A DNA stretch of 35,025 bases from an uncultured Verrucomicrobiota bacterium (lineage in GTDB: Bacteria; Verrucomicrobiota; Verrucomicrobiia; Limisphaerales; UBA9464): the NCBI GenBank assembly GCA_903907925.1, contig CAIVQB010000075.1, forward strand, positions 1 through 35,025, read 5' to 3'. How positions within the stretch are numbered: position 1 is the first letter of the stretch; each line of letters opens with the position of its first letter. The notes under the pieces were generated by a model. The model worked only from the letters and a program-made list of their open reading frames with translations. It was not told where the DNA came from and did not search any database. The position numbers and the translations under genes are program-made. Shown piece by piece: positions 25,634 to 34,734 of this stretch.

Positions 25634-26599
25634 ATGAGCACTCTTTCGTCCCAGGTTCCTGCGTTTCCGATCCTCGCCGTTCTTCTCGCTGGCGCGCTTT
25701 TTCCGTTGAGCGGCATTGCGGAACAAACCGGCACTCCGCGCCGTATCCTGGCCGCCGATGATTCGACCCATCGCCTCGCCATCGTGGGGCCGCAGGGAAC
25801 GGTGGAATGGGAATTGCCGGTGACCGCCATTCACGACGCCTGGATCCTGCCCAACGGCAACGTCCTCACCCAACAGGGCTGGCAGCACGTCGTGGAAGTG
25901 GATCGCGACCACAAGACGGTCTGGGAATACGACGCCGGCACCATGAACGGCAACCAGGGCAAGCACGTGGAGGTGCACGCGTTTCAACGGCTGGACAACG
26001 GATTGACGATGATCGTTGAGTCCGGCACCGCACGGATCATCGAGGTCGACCGGATGGGTCGCATCCAGCATGAAACTCCGCTCAAGACCGATCATCCCAG
26101 TGCCCACAGCGACACCCGTCTTGCCCGGAAACTTTCCAACGGTCACTACCTCGTCGCGCACGAAGCCGACGGTTTCGTGCGCGAATACGACGCCCGCGGC
26201 AAGGTGGTCTGGGATTTTGAAGTCCCTCTCTTCGGTCAGGAAAAGAAGGGCGGACACGGCCCCGAGGCGTTCGGGAATTCGGTCTTTTACGCGACCCGGC
26301 TCAAGAACGGGAACACGCTCATCGGCACTGGCAACGGTCACAGCGTGCTGGAAGTGACGCCGGGAAAGAAAATCGTCTGGCAGGTCAGCCAGCATGATCT
26401 GGCCGGCATCACGCTCGCCTGGGTCACGCGGGTGGAACGGTTGCCGAACGGAAACACCCTGATCGGCAATTGCCACGCCGGACCGGAAAACCCGCAATTC
26501 ATCGAAGTGACCCCTGCGAAACAGGTGGTTTGGACCTTCAAGGATTTCAAGAACTTCGGGAACTCGACGCCGGTGACGATGGCTGTCAGCGGCCGTTGA
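25634..26599 (+). CDS. Exported beta-propeller (PQQ-like repeat) protein
   Basis: A 321-residue protein with an N-terminal signal peptide (FPILAVLLAGALFPLSGIAE) and repeated blades of the form LPNGNVLTQ..VVEVDRDHKTVWEYD, LSNGHYLVAHEADGFVREYD, LKNGNTLIGTGNGHSVLEV and LPNGNTLIGNCHAGPENPQF. This pattern (NGNTLI followed by EV.p..kiVW) is typical of PQQ-like or arylsulfotransferase-like six-bladed propellers. No catalytic residues can be named with confidence, so it may be a binding or structural propeller. It ends 10 bases from the convergent phosphoesterase gene. Confidence 0.85.
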   Translation: MSTLSSQVPAFPILAVLLAGALFPLSGIAEQTGTPRRILAADDSTHRLAIVGPQGTVEWELPVTAIHDAWILPNGNVLTQQGWQHVVEVDRDHKTVWEYDAGTMNGNQGKHVEVHAFQRLDNGLTMIVESGTARIIEVDRMGRIQHETPLKTDHPSAHSDTRLARKLSNGHYLVAHEADGFVREYDARGKVVWDFEVPLFGQEKKGGHGPEAFGNSVFYATRLKNGNTLIGTGNGHSVLEVTPGKKIVWQVSQHDLAGITLAWVTRVERLPNGNTLIGNCHAGPENPQFIEVTPAKQVVWTFKDFKNFGNSTPVTMAVSGR

Positions 26600-26609
26600 T
26601 CGGCCCGGA

Positions 26610-27581
26610 TCAAGCTCGGGTCCACGGCAGCCGGACCCGTTCGAAGCGCACCGGGTTGACGCCCGAGGGATCGAGTTCGGCCCGCAGGTAGCCGCCGTCC
26701 TTCAGCAATTGGCAGCCGGACGGCGATGGACACAACGTCACTTTGAAGGCGTTCCAACAGGCCGCCTCGCGCAGTGCGGTCGTGTAACGCCGGGCCGTCA
26801 CCCCCATCCACTGAATCCGCGGAATCCCGGCCAAACGCCGGGCCAGATTCAGGATCAACGGCGTGTGGAGATGGCCGATGACGGTGGCTTCGACGTCCGC
26901 CATTCGCGCCTGCATCGCGGGTTCATCGCGAAGAAACGACAGCGCCGTCGGGTCGTGAACGAACAGGATCAAACGTCGCCCGGGAGCCAGGCCGCCGATC
27001 GCTTCACCGAAGAACTGGAGTTGCCGTTCGCGGGCCACTTCCCATGCCGGGAGTTCGGCCGGAATGATTTCGTCCCGAAACACCGGCAACGCGAGCAGGG
27101 TCGAAGTGAGTCCCAGCAATCGATAGACGCCGAAATCCAGACTCCACGCCGGTGAAAGACCCAGCGTCGTCGTGCAGTGCTCGAAACTCGCGAACCGAGG
27201 TCCACCCGCCCCGCCAAACAGGCTCATCTTTCCCAGGTCATGGTCCCCAATGGTGCCGTGAAAACGGTCTCCATAGGCCCCACGCAACTGTTCCACGGCG
27301 ATTCGTGCACTTTCCAGCGCCGCCGAGTCCGACACGCCGACAAACGCGGAATCGATTGTGAAATCACCGTTCGCAATCACCAGGTCTGGATCGGGATTCT
27401 GACGAACAATTGCGTCCAGAAGGTGGTTGTGCGCGCACGGGTTCCGCAGCCAAATGGCGGTCCGCCACAGATGGGCGGCATTGCGCAACAGCGGATTGCC
27501 GATGACCCGCGCCTCATGTCCGGCCCGGGCTTTTTCGGCGTCGCTTGCGTAGTGAACGTCCGACAGCACCAACAGCTTCAT
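26610..27581 (-). CDS. Calcineurin-like metallophosphoesterase
   Basis: A 323-residue protein with the dinuclear-metal phosphoesterase motifs in order: SDVHY (DxH, residues 8-10), NGDFT (GD), IGDHD (in place of the usual GNHD), FVHD and GHLHTP (GHxH). ATG 27581 is preferred over an upstream frame because AAGGA lies 5 bases before it and the conserved MKLLVLSDVH start follows at once. The GNHD Asn being replaced by Asp (GDHD) is a conservative departure worth noting. The substrate (nucleotide, lipid or phosphoprotein) cannot be told. It is divergent from the amidohydrolase gene, with 101 bases between them. Confidence 0.9.
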   Translation of the reverse strand: MKLLVLSDVHYASDAEKARAGHEARVIGNPLLRNAAHLWRTAIWLRNPCAHNHLLDAIVRQNPDPDLVIANGDFTIDSAFVGVSDSAALESARIAVEQLRGAYGDRFHGTIGDHDLGKMSLFGGAGGPRFASFEHCTTTLGLSPAWSLDFGVYRLLGLTSTLLALPVFRDEIIPAELPAWEVARERQLQFFGEAIGGLAPGRRLILFVHDPTALSFLRDEPAMQARMADVEATVIGHLHTPLILNLARRLAGIPRIQWMGVTARRYTTALREAACWNAFKVTLCPSPSGCQLLKDGGYLRAELDPSGVNPVRFERVRLPWTRA

Positions 27582-27682
27582 CAATTCCTTGAGTCTGACC
27601 CCGTCCGCCGGCACGAGGCGATCTTGATCGGTTGGATTCAAACCCTGTTGAGTCGCCGGGTCTGCGACGGCATCGTCACGCC

Positions 27683-28645
27683 ATGTCCACCGCCGTGTCG
27701 AATCGCCGCCACTTCCTGGTCGCCGGAGGAACAGCCCTGGCCGGCTGGACCGCCGGATGCGCCACGGTATCGGCCGCTGGTCAGGCCATCCTCGATACCC
27801 ACACGCATTTCTACGATCCGCGCCGACCGCAGGGCGTTCCCTGGCCGGCGCCGACGGATCGCCTGTTGTATCGGCCCGTCCTGCCTCCGGACTACAATGC
27901 CCTGGCGGAACCCCTTGGCATCCGGGGAACCATCGTCGTCGAAGCCAGCCCCTGGCCCGAGGACAACCAGTGGATTTTGGACCTGGCCGCCAACGATCCG
28001 TTCATCGTGGGTTTCATCGGGAACCTGCGGCCGGGTTCCGAGGAATTCGGTCGGTTGTTGAAACGCTTCGCCGCCAATCCGCTGTTCCGCGGCATCCGGA
28101 TCGGCGAACCCACCGTCGGCGCCGCCCTGCGCGACGCCGCCGTGCGCAAGGATCTCGAACAACTCGGCGCGCTCCGACTGGTGGTCGACGTTCTGGTTGG
28201 TCCCGACACACTCCCCGACGTTGCCACGCTCGCCGACCGGATACGGTCCGTGCCCTTCATCGTGGATCACCTGTCCAACGTCCCGATAACCCCGCCGCCG
28301 CACCCGAACCGCTGGGTTTCTGGAATGGCCGCGTGCCATTACGTCGACAACGTGTTCATGAAGTTCTCCGGCTACGTCGAGGGAACCGGACGCCGCGGTG
28401 GCACCGCTCCGACGGACCTCAACCCCTACCGTCCGGTGCTCGACACCGCATGGCGGATCTTCGGTGCGGATCGCCTGATCTTCGGCAGCAACTGGCCGGT
28501 CAGCGCCGAATTCGCCTCCCTGCCGGTGGTGGTCGGACTCGCTCGTACGTTTCTCGAGGAACGCGGAGCGGCGGCGACCCGCAAGGTGCTTCACGACACC
28601 GCGGTCCGGGTCTATCGACCGGTCCATCGCCGGGCGGTTGTCTGA
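27683..28645 (+). CDS. Tat-exported amidohydrolase (TIM-barrel metal-dependent hydrolase)
   Basis: A 320-residue protein of the amidohydrolase_2 family (2-pyrone-4,6-dicarboxylate lactonase-like). The N-terminus SNRRHFLVAGGTALAGWTAG with Cys26 combines a twin-arginine motif and a lipobox, so a periplasmic lipoprotein is likely. Metal-binding DTHTHF is at residues 38-43. Later landmarks are GFIGNLRPG, PFIVDHLSNVP and the end motif FGSNWPVS, all usual for the family. ATG 27683 is chosen because it gives the Tat signal; an in-frame start at 27632 adds 17 residues. It lies 117 bases upstream of a Gfo/Idh/MocA gene, which fits a carbohydrate or lactone catabolic context. The substrate is unknown. 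Confidence 0.9.
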   Translation: MSTAVSNRRHFLVAGGTALAGWTAGCATVSAAGQAILDTHTHFYDPRRPQGVPWPAPTDRLLYRPVLPPDYNALAEPLGIRGTIVVEASPWPEDNQWILDLAANDPFIVGFIGNLRPGSEEFGRLLKRFAANPLFRGIRIGEPTVGAALRDAAVRKDLEQLGALRLVVDVLVGPDTLPDVATLADRIRSVPFIVDHLSNVPITPPPHPNRWVSGMAACHYVDNVFMKFSGYVEGTGRRGGTAPTDLNPYRPVLDTAWRIFGADRLIFGSNWPVSAEFASLPVVVGLARTFLEERGAAATRKVLHDTAVRVYRPVHRRAVV

Positions 28646-28762
28646 AATTCGGCCGATTCCAAAGTTTCAAGCCGCCTTCATCGGGAAAAGATTGATCGAA
28701 ACCGCCTCCTCCCGCCAACGTCCCGAAGGCGATCTCATCGCCGTTTCCATCTCCTTTTTCTC

Positions 28763-29800
28763 ATGAGCAAACCCACCTTCAATGTCGGTGTCATCGGCCA
28801 TGGCTGGGTCGCCAGCGCTCACATCCCCGCCATCAATGCGACCGGGAAGGCCCGCGTGACAGCGGTCTACAGCGCCCGACCGCTGACCGACGCCGAATTG
28901 ACGGCCCGGTATGGCTACCCGGTGAAGGCGTACTCGGACCTCGGAGCGATGCTGGCGGACAAGGATCTCGATGTGATCGACATCTGCTCTTTTCCAAAGG
29001 ATCACCCGAAACAATTCATCGCCGCCGCGAAGGCCGGGAAGCATGTGATCATCGAGAAACCACTGGCCCTCGCAGCGAAGGACCTGGTCGCGATGGCTGC
29101 CGCCGCCAAATCGAAGCGGATCAAGACCTGCGTCTGCTTCGAGGTCCGGTACTCCTCCCAATTCCGCAGCATCAAGAGCGTTCTCGATGCCGGGTTGTTG
29201 GGCGACGTTCATTTCGCCGAGGTGGATTATTACCACGGCGTCGGACCGTGGTACGGACAGTTCCGTTGGAGCCACAAGAAGGCCGAGGCGGGGTCAAGCC
29301 TGCTCAGTGCCGGCTGTCATGCGATGGACGCATTGCTGATGATCTTTAGCGGGGCCGAAGCCGCCGAGGTCACTTCCTACAGCACATCGTCGAAGAGTGA
29401 ATACTTCGCTCCCTACGACTTTCCGACCACCCAGATCAGCATCGTAAAGTTCAAGGATGGCAGGATCGGAAAGACCACCTCCTGCCTCGATTGCCTTCAG
29501 CCGTACTATTTCCACACCCACGTCGTGGGCAGCCACGGCTCGCTGCTCGATGACAAGTTCCACAGCACCAAGCTCGGGGCACTCAACAAGTCAAAGTGGA
29601 GTCAGCTTTCCTGTGGCCTGGTCGATTCCGGCGACGTGAAGGATCACCCCTACGAATCCCAGTTCCATGCCTTCTTCGATGCATTGACGGAAGGACAGGA
29701 CATGCCGCTGACGTCGTTCCGCGACGCCGAACGAACCCACCAATTGATCTACGCCGCCGACAAATCCGCCGCGACCGGACGACCGGTCAAGCTGGCGTAG
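28763..29800 (+). CDS. Gfo/Idh/MocA family oxidoreductase
   Basis: A 345-residue NAD(P)-dependent sugar or inositol dehydrogenase-type protein. The Rossmann start VGVIGHGWVASAHIPAI has the glycine motif GHGWVA. The catalytic EKP motif is at residues 98-100 with Lys99, and His186/Asp189 sit in SAGCHAMDALLM, equivalent to the HxxD motif of the C-terminal domain. The length is normal. No secretion signal is seen, so it is cytoplasmic. It is in the same direction as the upstream amidohydrolase gene. Substrate not determined. Confidence 0.93.
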   Translation: MSKPTFNVGVIGHGWVASAHIPAINATGKARVTAVYSARPLTDAELTARYGYPVKAYSDLGAMLADKDLDVIDICSFPKDHPKQFIAAAKAGKHVIIEKPLALAAKDLVAMAAAAKSKRIKTCVCFEVRYSSQFRSIKSVLDAGLLGDVHFAEVDYYHGVGPWYGQFRWSHKKAEAGSSLLSAGCHAMDALLMIFSGAEAAEVTSYSTSSKSEYFAPYDFPTTQISIVKFKDGRIGKTTSCLDCLQPYYFHTHVVGSHGSLLDDKFHSTKLGALNKSKWSQLSCGLVDSGDVKDHPYESQFHAFFDALTEGQDMPLTSFRDAERTHQLIYAADKSAATGRPVKLA

Positions 29801-29831
29801 CGGATCGGTTGGGGTCCGCGTCCAACCGGAA

Positions 29832-30059
29832 TCAACGCCGTCGCAGCGCGGCGACCAATGCGGCGACGCCGCCGACCACCACCAGCAGGCGCATCACCCG
29901 GAACAGGCTGATGACCCAGACGATTCCAATGCCGAGCGCCGGCCATTTCACCCACCAATGATGGGGATCGGTCATCGCGTTGATCACCACCAGCAGCAAA
30001 AGGATCGCGGGTCCAACAAACAGGAACCGCACCGCCCGGGCTGTCTTTCTCAAAAACAT
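29832..30059 (-). CDS. Small 2TM-domain membrane protein
   Basis: A 75-residue protein with two hydrophobic helices (FVGPAILLLLVVINAM and WPALGIGIVWVISLFRVM) joined by a short loop DPHHWWVK, then a third apolar stretch and an Arg tail. The TDPHHWWVKWPALGIGI pattern is that of the 2TM domain found in small bacterial membrane proteins. The function is unknown. It is convergent with the oxidoreductase gene, 31 bases apart. Confidence 0.75.
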   Translation of the reverse strand: MFLRKTARAVRFLFVGPAILLLLVVINAMTDPHHWWVKWPALGIGIVWVISLFRVMRLLVVVGGVAALVAALRRR

Positions 30060-30120
30060 GTCAGGTCCTCATCATTGTGCCGTCCCGGAAGAACCCTCCG
30101 GTCGCGGCCGTTTCCAAACC

Positions 30121-30158
30121 TCAGATCCAAGATCCCAAATTCTAGATCCCAGATTTCA
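30121..30158. repeat. Short degenerate tandem repeat of AGATCCCA type
   Basis: TCAGATCCAAGATCCCAAAT, then TCTAGATCCCAGATTTCA, is built from about four loose copies of an AGATCC(C)A unit. It lies in the 193-base gap between two minus-strand genes, where no gene is seen. Confidence 0.5.
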
Positions 30159-30252
30159 GCTCCCGTTTTATCCCCGGCCGGCGAAATCCTGTCAGATGGA
30201 ATTTCGGGGTGTTGTTTCCGATGCCCCCTTCCGCGTGGTGATCGCGGCAGGC

Positions 30253-30852
30253 TCAGACCCCGTCCCAAGTAGCGCGATACACTTTGCGGACCGGTGACGC
30301 GACCGGGAATCCACGGGGCAGATTCCTGCGTCGGATCAGTTCAATGACATCGGCAAGATCCTGGCCGGCTCCGGGAAGGCCAACGCGATACCGATCCAGC
30401 TTCAACGAAATCAGATCTGGCAACGAAACGATGCGCGGTTCCTCTGAAATTTCGGTGGGCTTGGGAAACGGCACTTGGCAGCCGTTACGGAGGACCGCGC
30501 CGGCCGGCAGTAGATCGACGGCGATATGGAAGCGGGTATCCAACAGTCGATCGGGCGTCCCCAGTGCCCGTTGGAACCGTCCGGCGAACAGGGTGGTCAA
30601 GAGTTCTGCCGCTTCCAACACGTCGGGAACAATCACATCCACATCCGGGGTTGGACGTGGATAGCCGTGTTCCTGCACCGCGAGTCCGCCGGCGATGAGA
30701 TGCGGAATGTTTTCGCGGGCGAGGGTTTCAGCGACCTTCCGGGCGACCTGGACCAGGCCGTGTCCGTCGGTGTTTTCGCGAAGCAACCAAGCGTCCCGGT
30801 CCCCAAACGCGACCGTTCCGCGGATCACCGAAGTTGTCGGCGCTGCATTCAC
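30253..30852 (-). CDS. Nucleotidyltransferase-fold protein (AbiEii/MNT-like)
   Basis: About 199 residues if the GTG at 30852 is used. The core LIAGGLAVQEHGYPRPTPDVDVIVPD matches the nucleotidyltransferase pattern hGGxAxxxHGxxRxTxDxD, where the two Asp residues bind metal. Further on, DLLPAGAV and IVSLPDLISLKLDRY fit the helical second half of these proteins. Upstream in-frame starts would overlap the divergent deacetylase gene and give atypical Arg/Pro-rich sequence; TTG or GTG codons nearer the core are also possible, so the start is uncertain. No HEPN or abortive-infection partner is adjacent, so a toxin-antitoxin role is not supported by context. Confidence 0.75.
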   Translation of the reverse strand: MNAAPTTSVIRGTVAFGDRDAWLLRENTDGHGLVQVARKVAETLARENIPHLIAGGLAVQEHGYPRPTPDVDVIVPDVLEAAELLTTLFAGRFQRALGTPDRLLDTRFHIAVDLLPAGAVLRNGCQVPFPKPTEISEEPRIVSLPDLISLKLDRYRVGLPGAGQDLADVIELIRRRNLPRGFPVASPVRKVYRATWDGV

Positions 30853-30896
30853 GATTCGACTTCTACCAGTCGCTTCTGCTTTTGTCGTGGCGCAAA

Positions 30897-31673
30897 ATGC
30901 CCCCCACCGCCATCGCCATCGCCGCCCATCCGGATGACATCGAATTCCGCATGGCGGGAACGCTGCTCCTGCTCCGCGCCGCCGGCTGGAAGGTCCACTA
31001 TCTGAACCTGTCGGCAGGCAACTGCGGCAGCGCCCAGTACGGCCCGGCGGAAACGGCCCGGCGCCGACGGGTCGAGGCCAAGCAGGCGGCCGGAATTCTG
31101 GGCGCAACCTGGCATCCACCGTTCTGTCGTGACCTGGAAATCATCTACTCCATTCCCACCCTGCGACGGGTGGCCGCTGTCATCCGCGAGGTTCAACCGT
31201 CCATCGTCCTCACTCATCCCCCGGTGGACTACATGGAGGACCACACGGCGACCTGCCGTCTGGCGGTGACGGCCGCCTTCTCCCGCGGGATGCCAAATTT
31301 CAAGACGGTACCCGCCCGGCCGGTGTTTGCCGGCGACGTCACGGTGTACCATTGCACCGCGCATGGTTTGGTGGATCCGTTGAACCGGCCGATGAATCCG
31401 CCGATCTTCGTCAACACCACGGCGGTCCACGCCAAAAAACTCGAAGCCCTCGCCGCTCACGCGAGTCAGCAGGATTGGCTGGACCGCAGCCAGGGCATGA
31501 ATAGTTATCTGCAGGCCGCCGAGGATGAATCCCGCCTCGTCGGAAAAGCCTCCGGCAAATTCAAGCACGCCGAAGGCTGGTGGCGACACTCCCCAATCGG
31601 CTTCTGCACCGTGGACGCAGATCCACTGCGCGCGACACTCGGAAACTCCGCCCTCCCCATTTTTCATTTTTAA
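30897..31673 (+). CDS. PIG-L/LmbE family N-acetylglucosaminyl deacetylase
   Basis: A 258-residue zinc-dependent deacetylase. AAHPDDIEF supplies His11, Asp13 and Asp14, and [13 protein letters not shown] supplies His116; together these are the expected zinc ligands and catalytic Asp. ATG 30897 begins right before the conserved strand ([11 protein letters not shown]); an in-frame start at 30834 is less likely. Members remove acetyl groups from GlcNAc-containing glycans, glycolipids or thiol precursors. The next gene, 26 bases downstream, encodes a glucosamine-6-phosphate-deaminase-like protein, so amino-sugar breakdown is a reasonable inference. Confidence 0.93.
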   Translation: MPPTAIAIAAHPDDIEFRMAGTLLLLRAAGWKVHYLNLSAGNCGSAQYGPAETARRRRVEAKQAAGILGATWHPPFCRDLEIIYSIPTLRRVAAVIREVQPSIVLTHPPVDYMEDHTATCRLAVTAAFSRGMPNFKTVPARPVFAGDVTVYHCTAHGLVDPLNRPMNPPIFVNTTAVHAKKLEALAAHASQQDWLDRSQGMNSYLQAAEDESRLVGKASGKFKHAEGWWRHSPIGFCTVDADPLRATLGNSALPIFHF

Positions 31674-31699
31674 TTTTTCCCTTTTCCTTCCCTCACCCC

Positions 31700-32638
31700 A
31701 TGTCGCGCAAACTCTCCGCCATCGCCCCGGACTGGTGGGATTACACCACTCTCGATTCGAGTCTGATCGCCGATGCCGCGGCGCTGACGCCGGAACGGCT
31801 CCGACGCCTCGCGCGGCCCGGATTTCAGATCTCGTTTTACGATACGCTGGAGGATTTCTATCTCGCCGAGGCGCTGGAATACATCGACGCCTGGCGACGC
31901 AGCACCCCGGACAACCCGGTCGGCATCTGTGGTCCGATCGGCCCCACCGAACAACTCCCGCTGGTCGCCCGGCTCGTCAATTCGCTCGGACTGCAACTCG
32001 GTTCGGCCCATTTCTGGGGCATGGACGAGTGGTTCGACACCGCCACCGAGCGTGAAGTCCCGGTCACACATCCGCTCTCGTTCGAACGCGCGGATCGCGA
32101 GATGTGCTTCAATCGCATCGACAAGAAGCTCCGGCCGCCCGACGCAAACCTGCATTTTCCCAAAGGCGACACCGCGGCCTATCGCGCTTCCTGGGATGCC
32201 GGTGTTCGCTGTGCCGTGATGCAGGGCGGCCAGGGCGACATCAAGCATTGGGCGTTCAACGATCCCCTGCCCCGGCGCGGAAAATGGAAGCATCAACCGC
32301 CGTCACCCGCTGAATATCGGAAGCTGACCACCCGCGTGGTGGACCTGCACCCGCTGACCCTCGCCCAGAACGCCCGTACCAGCGGCGGCGGCAACATCAC
32401 CCTCGTGCCCGCCAAGGCGATCACGGTCGGCCCGGTGGAAACCTGGAAGGCGGACAAGGTGTCGATCTGGCACGCCGGCATGCACGACAACCCGCTCGGA
32501 CAACGTCTGACCGCGCTCATGATCTCCAAGGGAATTGTCGATTCCTCGGTGCCGATGTCCCTGCTGGCCGATCATCCCAACGTTCAGTTCCACTATTTCC
32601 GCGGCGGCCTGGGAACCTGCGCCATCGAGATGCATTGA
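31700..32638 (+). CDS. Glucosamine-6-phosphate isomerase/deaminase (NagB)-like protein
   Basis: A 312-residue NagB-fold protein. FWGMDEWF has Asp109, equivalent to the general base Asp72 of E. coli NagB (MDEY). [14 protein letters not shown] has Asp180, His183 and Asp188 where E. coli has Asp141, His143 and Glu148 (NDGHIAFNEP). It therefore has one extra residue between Asp and His, and Asp in place of Glu. The C-terminal part ([33 protein letters not shown]) resembles the sugar-phosphate isomerase end. The altered active site means the substrate could differ from glucosamine 6-phosphate. It is transcribed with the upstream PIG-L deacetylase gene. Confidence 0.85.
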   Translation: MSRKLSAIAPDWWDYTTLDSSLIADAAALTPERLRRLARPGFQISFYDTLEDFYLAEALEYIDAWRRSTPDNPVGICGPIGPTEQLPLVARLVNSLGLQLGSAHFWGMDEWFDTATEREVPVTHPLSFERADREMCFNRIDKKLRPPDANLHFPKGDTAAYRASWDAGVRCAVMQGGQGDIKHWAFNDPLPRRGKWKHQPPSPAEYRKLTTRVVDLHPLTLAQNARTSGGGNITLVPAKAITVGPVETWKADKVSIWHAGMHDNPLGQRLTALMISKGIVDSSVPMSLLADHPNVQFHYFRGGLGTCAIEMH

Positions 32639-32653
32639 AGCGGCCTTGGAGAG

Positions 32654-32751
32654 GGACACGGATGGCACGGATTTTCACGAATTCCGGAAGCTTCGAAACC
32701 CGATCCAATCGGCTCTTCAAGAATCCGTGTGAATTCGTGAAATTCGTGTCC
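32654..32751. repeat. Imperfect palindromic intergenic element
   Basis: The left arm GGACACGGATGGCACGGATT continues with TTCACGAATTC; the right arm at 32722-32751 (AATCCGTGTGAATTCGTGAA, then ATTCGTGTCC) is its imperfect complement over a spacer of about 38 bases. Each arm is itself a loose repeat of a CACGGATTT unit. Single arms of similar type occur at 11443-11469. It lies between the NagB-like gene and lgt. Confidence 0.75.
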
Positions 32752-32830
32752 TCGGTATCTCCTCCGCTCAATACATCCAAACCGGGATCTACTTTCCTCG
32801 GACCGTTCAACCGCTAGATTCCCGGCGACT

Positions 32831-33625
32831 TTGAAACCCATCTTGTTTCATCTGGGCCGCTTTGATCTGCATACCTTTGGGTTGCTGGTCGCCCTCGGAT
32901 TCATTTTCGGCCTCTGGGCGGCTTCGCGCAACGCCCGGGTTGCCGGCCTGAATCCCGAGCTGCCCTACGATCTCGCCCCATGGTTGATCGGCGGCGGGCT
33001 CATTGGTGCGCGCTTCCTGTATGTGGTTTCCTACTGGCAACGGGATTTTGCCGGGCAACCTTTTTCCGAGGTTTTTGCGATTTGGAAGGGCGGGCTGGTG
33101 TTTTATGGAGGGCTGATCGGTGCCACCGTGGCCGGCATCATCGCCGTGCGCCGTCGCGGACTTCCAATCTGGAAGGTCGCCGATTGCCTCGCCCCCGGCA
33201 TCGCGCTTGGCCATGTCTTCGGGCGATTCGGATGCCTGTTCAACGGCTGTTGCTTCGGAAGCCCATCCACCCTGCCTTGGGCCATCCAGTTTCCCCACGA
33301 TCACACGACCTATCCGGCTCACGTCCATCCGGCGCAGGTCTACGAATCGCTGATGAACCTCGCCTTCTTCGCCGGACTCACCTGGATGCATCGGCGGCGG
33401 CGGTTCGATGGCCAGATCTTTGCCGTGTATCTCCTCGGATATGCCGTCATCCGGTCGATCGCCGAGGCGTTCCGGGGGGATTATTCGGTTCTTTCGAATC
33501 CCGCCGCCGGTGTGTTCACGCCCGGCCAAGTCACCAGCGTGTTCATCCTGGCAGGTGGAGCGATACTGTACGGAATGCTGCGGAACCGACCGCTGACCGG
33601 TTCTGCCGGCCCAAAACCGGGATGA
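32831..33625 (+). CDS. lgt: Prolipoprotein diacylglyceryl transferase
   Basis: Lgt attaches diacylglycerol from phosphatidylglycerol to the lipobox Cys of prolipoproteins in the inner membrane. The 264-residue protein has about seven membrane helices. The signature GRFGCLFNGCCFG (Arg132, Asn138) and the HPAQVYES motif are present. In KGGLVFYGG, a Tyr (92) takes the place of the His103 of E. coli Lgt. The first codon is TTG at 32831, giving MKPILFHLGRFDLHTFG, the right N-terminus for the family; no upstream ATG gives a better fit. Lnt is also in this window, and several lipobox proteins here (3834-4346, 7836-8903, 27683-28645) are likely clients. It ends 11 bases from convergent aroC. Confidence 0.95.
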   Translation: MKPILFHLGRFDLHTFGLLVALGFIFGLWAASRNARVAGLNPELPYDLAPWLIGGGLIGARFLYVVSYWQRDFAGQPFSEVFAIWKGGLVFYGGLIGATVAGIIAVRRRGLPIWKVADCLAPGIALGHVFGRFGCLFNGCCFGSPSTLPWAIQFPHDHTTYPAHVHPAQVYESLMNLAFFAGLTWMHRRRRFDGQIFAVYLLGYAVIRSIAEAFRGDYSVLSNPAAGVFTPGQVTSVFILAGGAILYGMLRNRPLTGSAGPKPG

Positions 33626-33636
33626 TCTGAACCGCT

Positions 33637-34719
33637 CTACCGGCCGCACTGCGCTTCGTGCCGGAGGGCGTGATCGACGAGGACCAGCGCCGTCATCGCC
33701 TCCACCATCGGCACCGCCCGCGGCAGGACACAGGCATCGTGCCGTCCCCGCGGCTTGAGGGTCGTGTTCTCACCGTGGATATCGACGGTCTCCTGTTCGT
33801 GGAAAACCGTCGCGGTGGGCTTGAAGGCGACGTTGAAGTAGATCGTTTCGCCGTTGGAAATGCCGCCCTGGACGCCGCCACTGCGGTTGCTGGTGGTGCG
33901 GATCTTTCCATCAATGTTGCGGAAGGGATCGTTGTGTTCCCGGCCGGTCAGGCGAACGCCACCGAAGCCGGAGCCGATCTCGAATCCCTTGGTGGCCGGC
34001 AGCGACAACATCGCCTTGCCCAAATCCGCCTCCAATCGGTCGAACACCGGATCACCCCAGCCCACCGGAACGCCACGTGCCACTCCGAGAATGATGCCCC
34101 CAACGCTGTCACCCGCCGATCGGGTCGCCTCGATCAATTGGATCATCTGTTCCGCCACTGCAGGATCCGGACAACGAATCAGATTGGCCTCGATCTGTTC
34201 CAGGGTGAATTGGTTTGGGTCGACGACCGCCGCGACGTCCTTCACCCGGGTCACGCAGGCCAGAACTTCGACGCCCCAACGTTCACGCAGGAGTTTCTTC
34301 GCCACCGCACCCGCGGCGACGCGACCGATGGTCTCCCGCGCGCTGGTGCGCCCGCCGCCCGGCCAGGCGCGAATGCCGTACTTGGCCTGGTAGGTGTAAT
34401 CGGCGTGGGAGGGACGGAACTTCTCCGCCATCTCCGAATAGGCTTCCGAGCGTTGATCCTCGTTCTTCACCCACATCGAAATGGGAGTGCCGAGGGTCCG
34501 GCCCTCGAAGGTGCCGGATAGAATCTGGATGGTGTCCGATTCCTTGCGCGGCGTGACGATCTTCGACTGACCGGGACGACGCCGATCCAGGTCCGGCTGG
34601 ATGTCCGCCTCAGTCAGGGCCAACCGTGGCGGGCAACCGTCAAGAACGACCCCAACCCCACCGCCATGGGATTCTCCCCAGGTGGTGATGCGGAACAGTT
34701 GACCAAAGGAATTGCCCAT
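33637..34719 (-). CDS. aroC: Chorismate synthase
   Basis: AroC converts 5-enolpyruvylshikimate 3-phosphate to chorismate, the last step of the common aromatic pathway, using reduced FMN. The 360-residue length matches the family (361 in E. coli). Conserved blocks are all visible: [12 protein letters not shown] near residue 12, [16 protein letters not shown] near 105, [18 protein letters not shown] near 122, and [18 protein letters not shown] near 290. ATG 34719 gives the standard start [19 protein letters not shown]. No other shikimate gene is adjacent. Confidence 0.97.
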   Translation of the reverse strand: MGNSFGQLFRITTWGESHGGGVGVVLDGCPPRLALTEADIQPDLDRRRPGQSKIVTPRKESDTIQILSGTFEGRTLGTPISMWVKNEDQRSEAYSEMAEKFRPSHADYTYQAKYGIRAWPGGGRTSARETIGRVAAGAVAKKLLRERWGVEVLACVTRVKDVAAVVDPNQFTLEQIEANLIRCPDPAVAEQMIQLIEATRSAGDSVGGIILGVARGVPVGWGDPVFDRLEADLGKAMLSLPATKGFEIGSGFGGVRLTGREHNDPFRNIDGKIRTTSNRSGGVQGGISNGETIYFNVAFKPTATVFHEQETVDIHGENTTLKPRGRHDACVLPRAVPMVEAMTALVLVDHALRHEAQCGR

Positions 34720-34734
34720 GAACCCGGTCAGAAT

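Noticed and set aside
30834-30896. Earlier start for the PIG-L deacetylase
   Set aside because: It adds 21 residues without homology before the conserved first strand and would overlap the divergent nucleotidyltransferase gene.
33658-34521. A 287-codon plus-strand open frame opposite aroC
   Set aside because: It is antisense to a well-conserved chorismate synthase gene.
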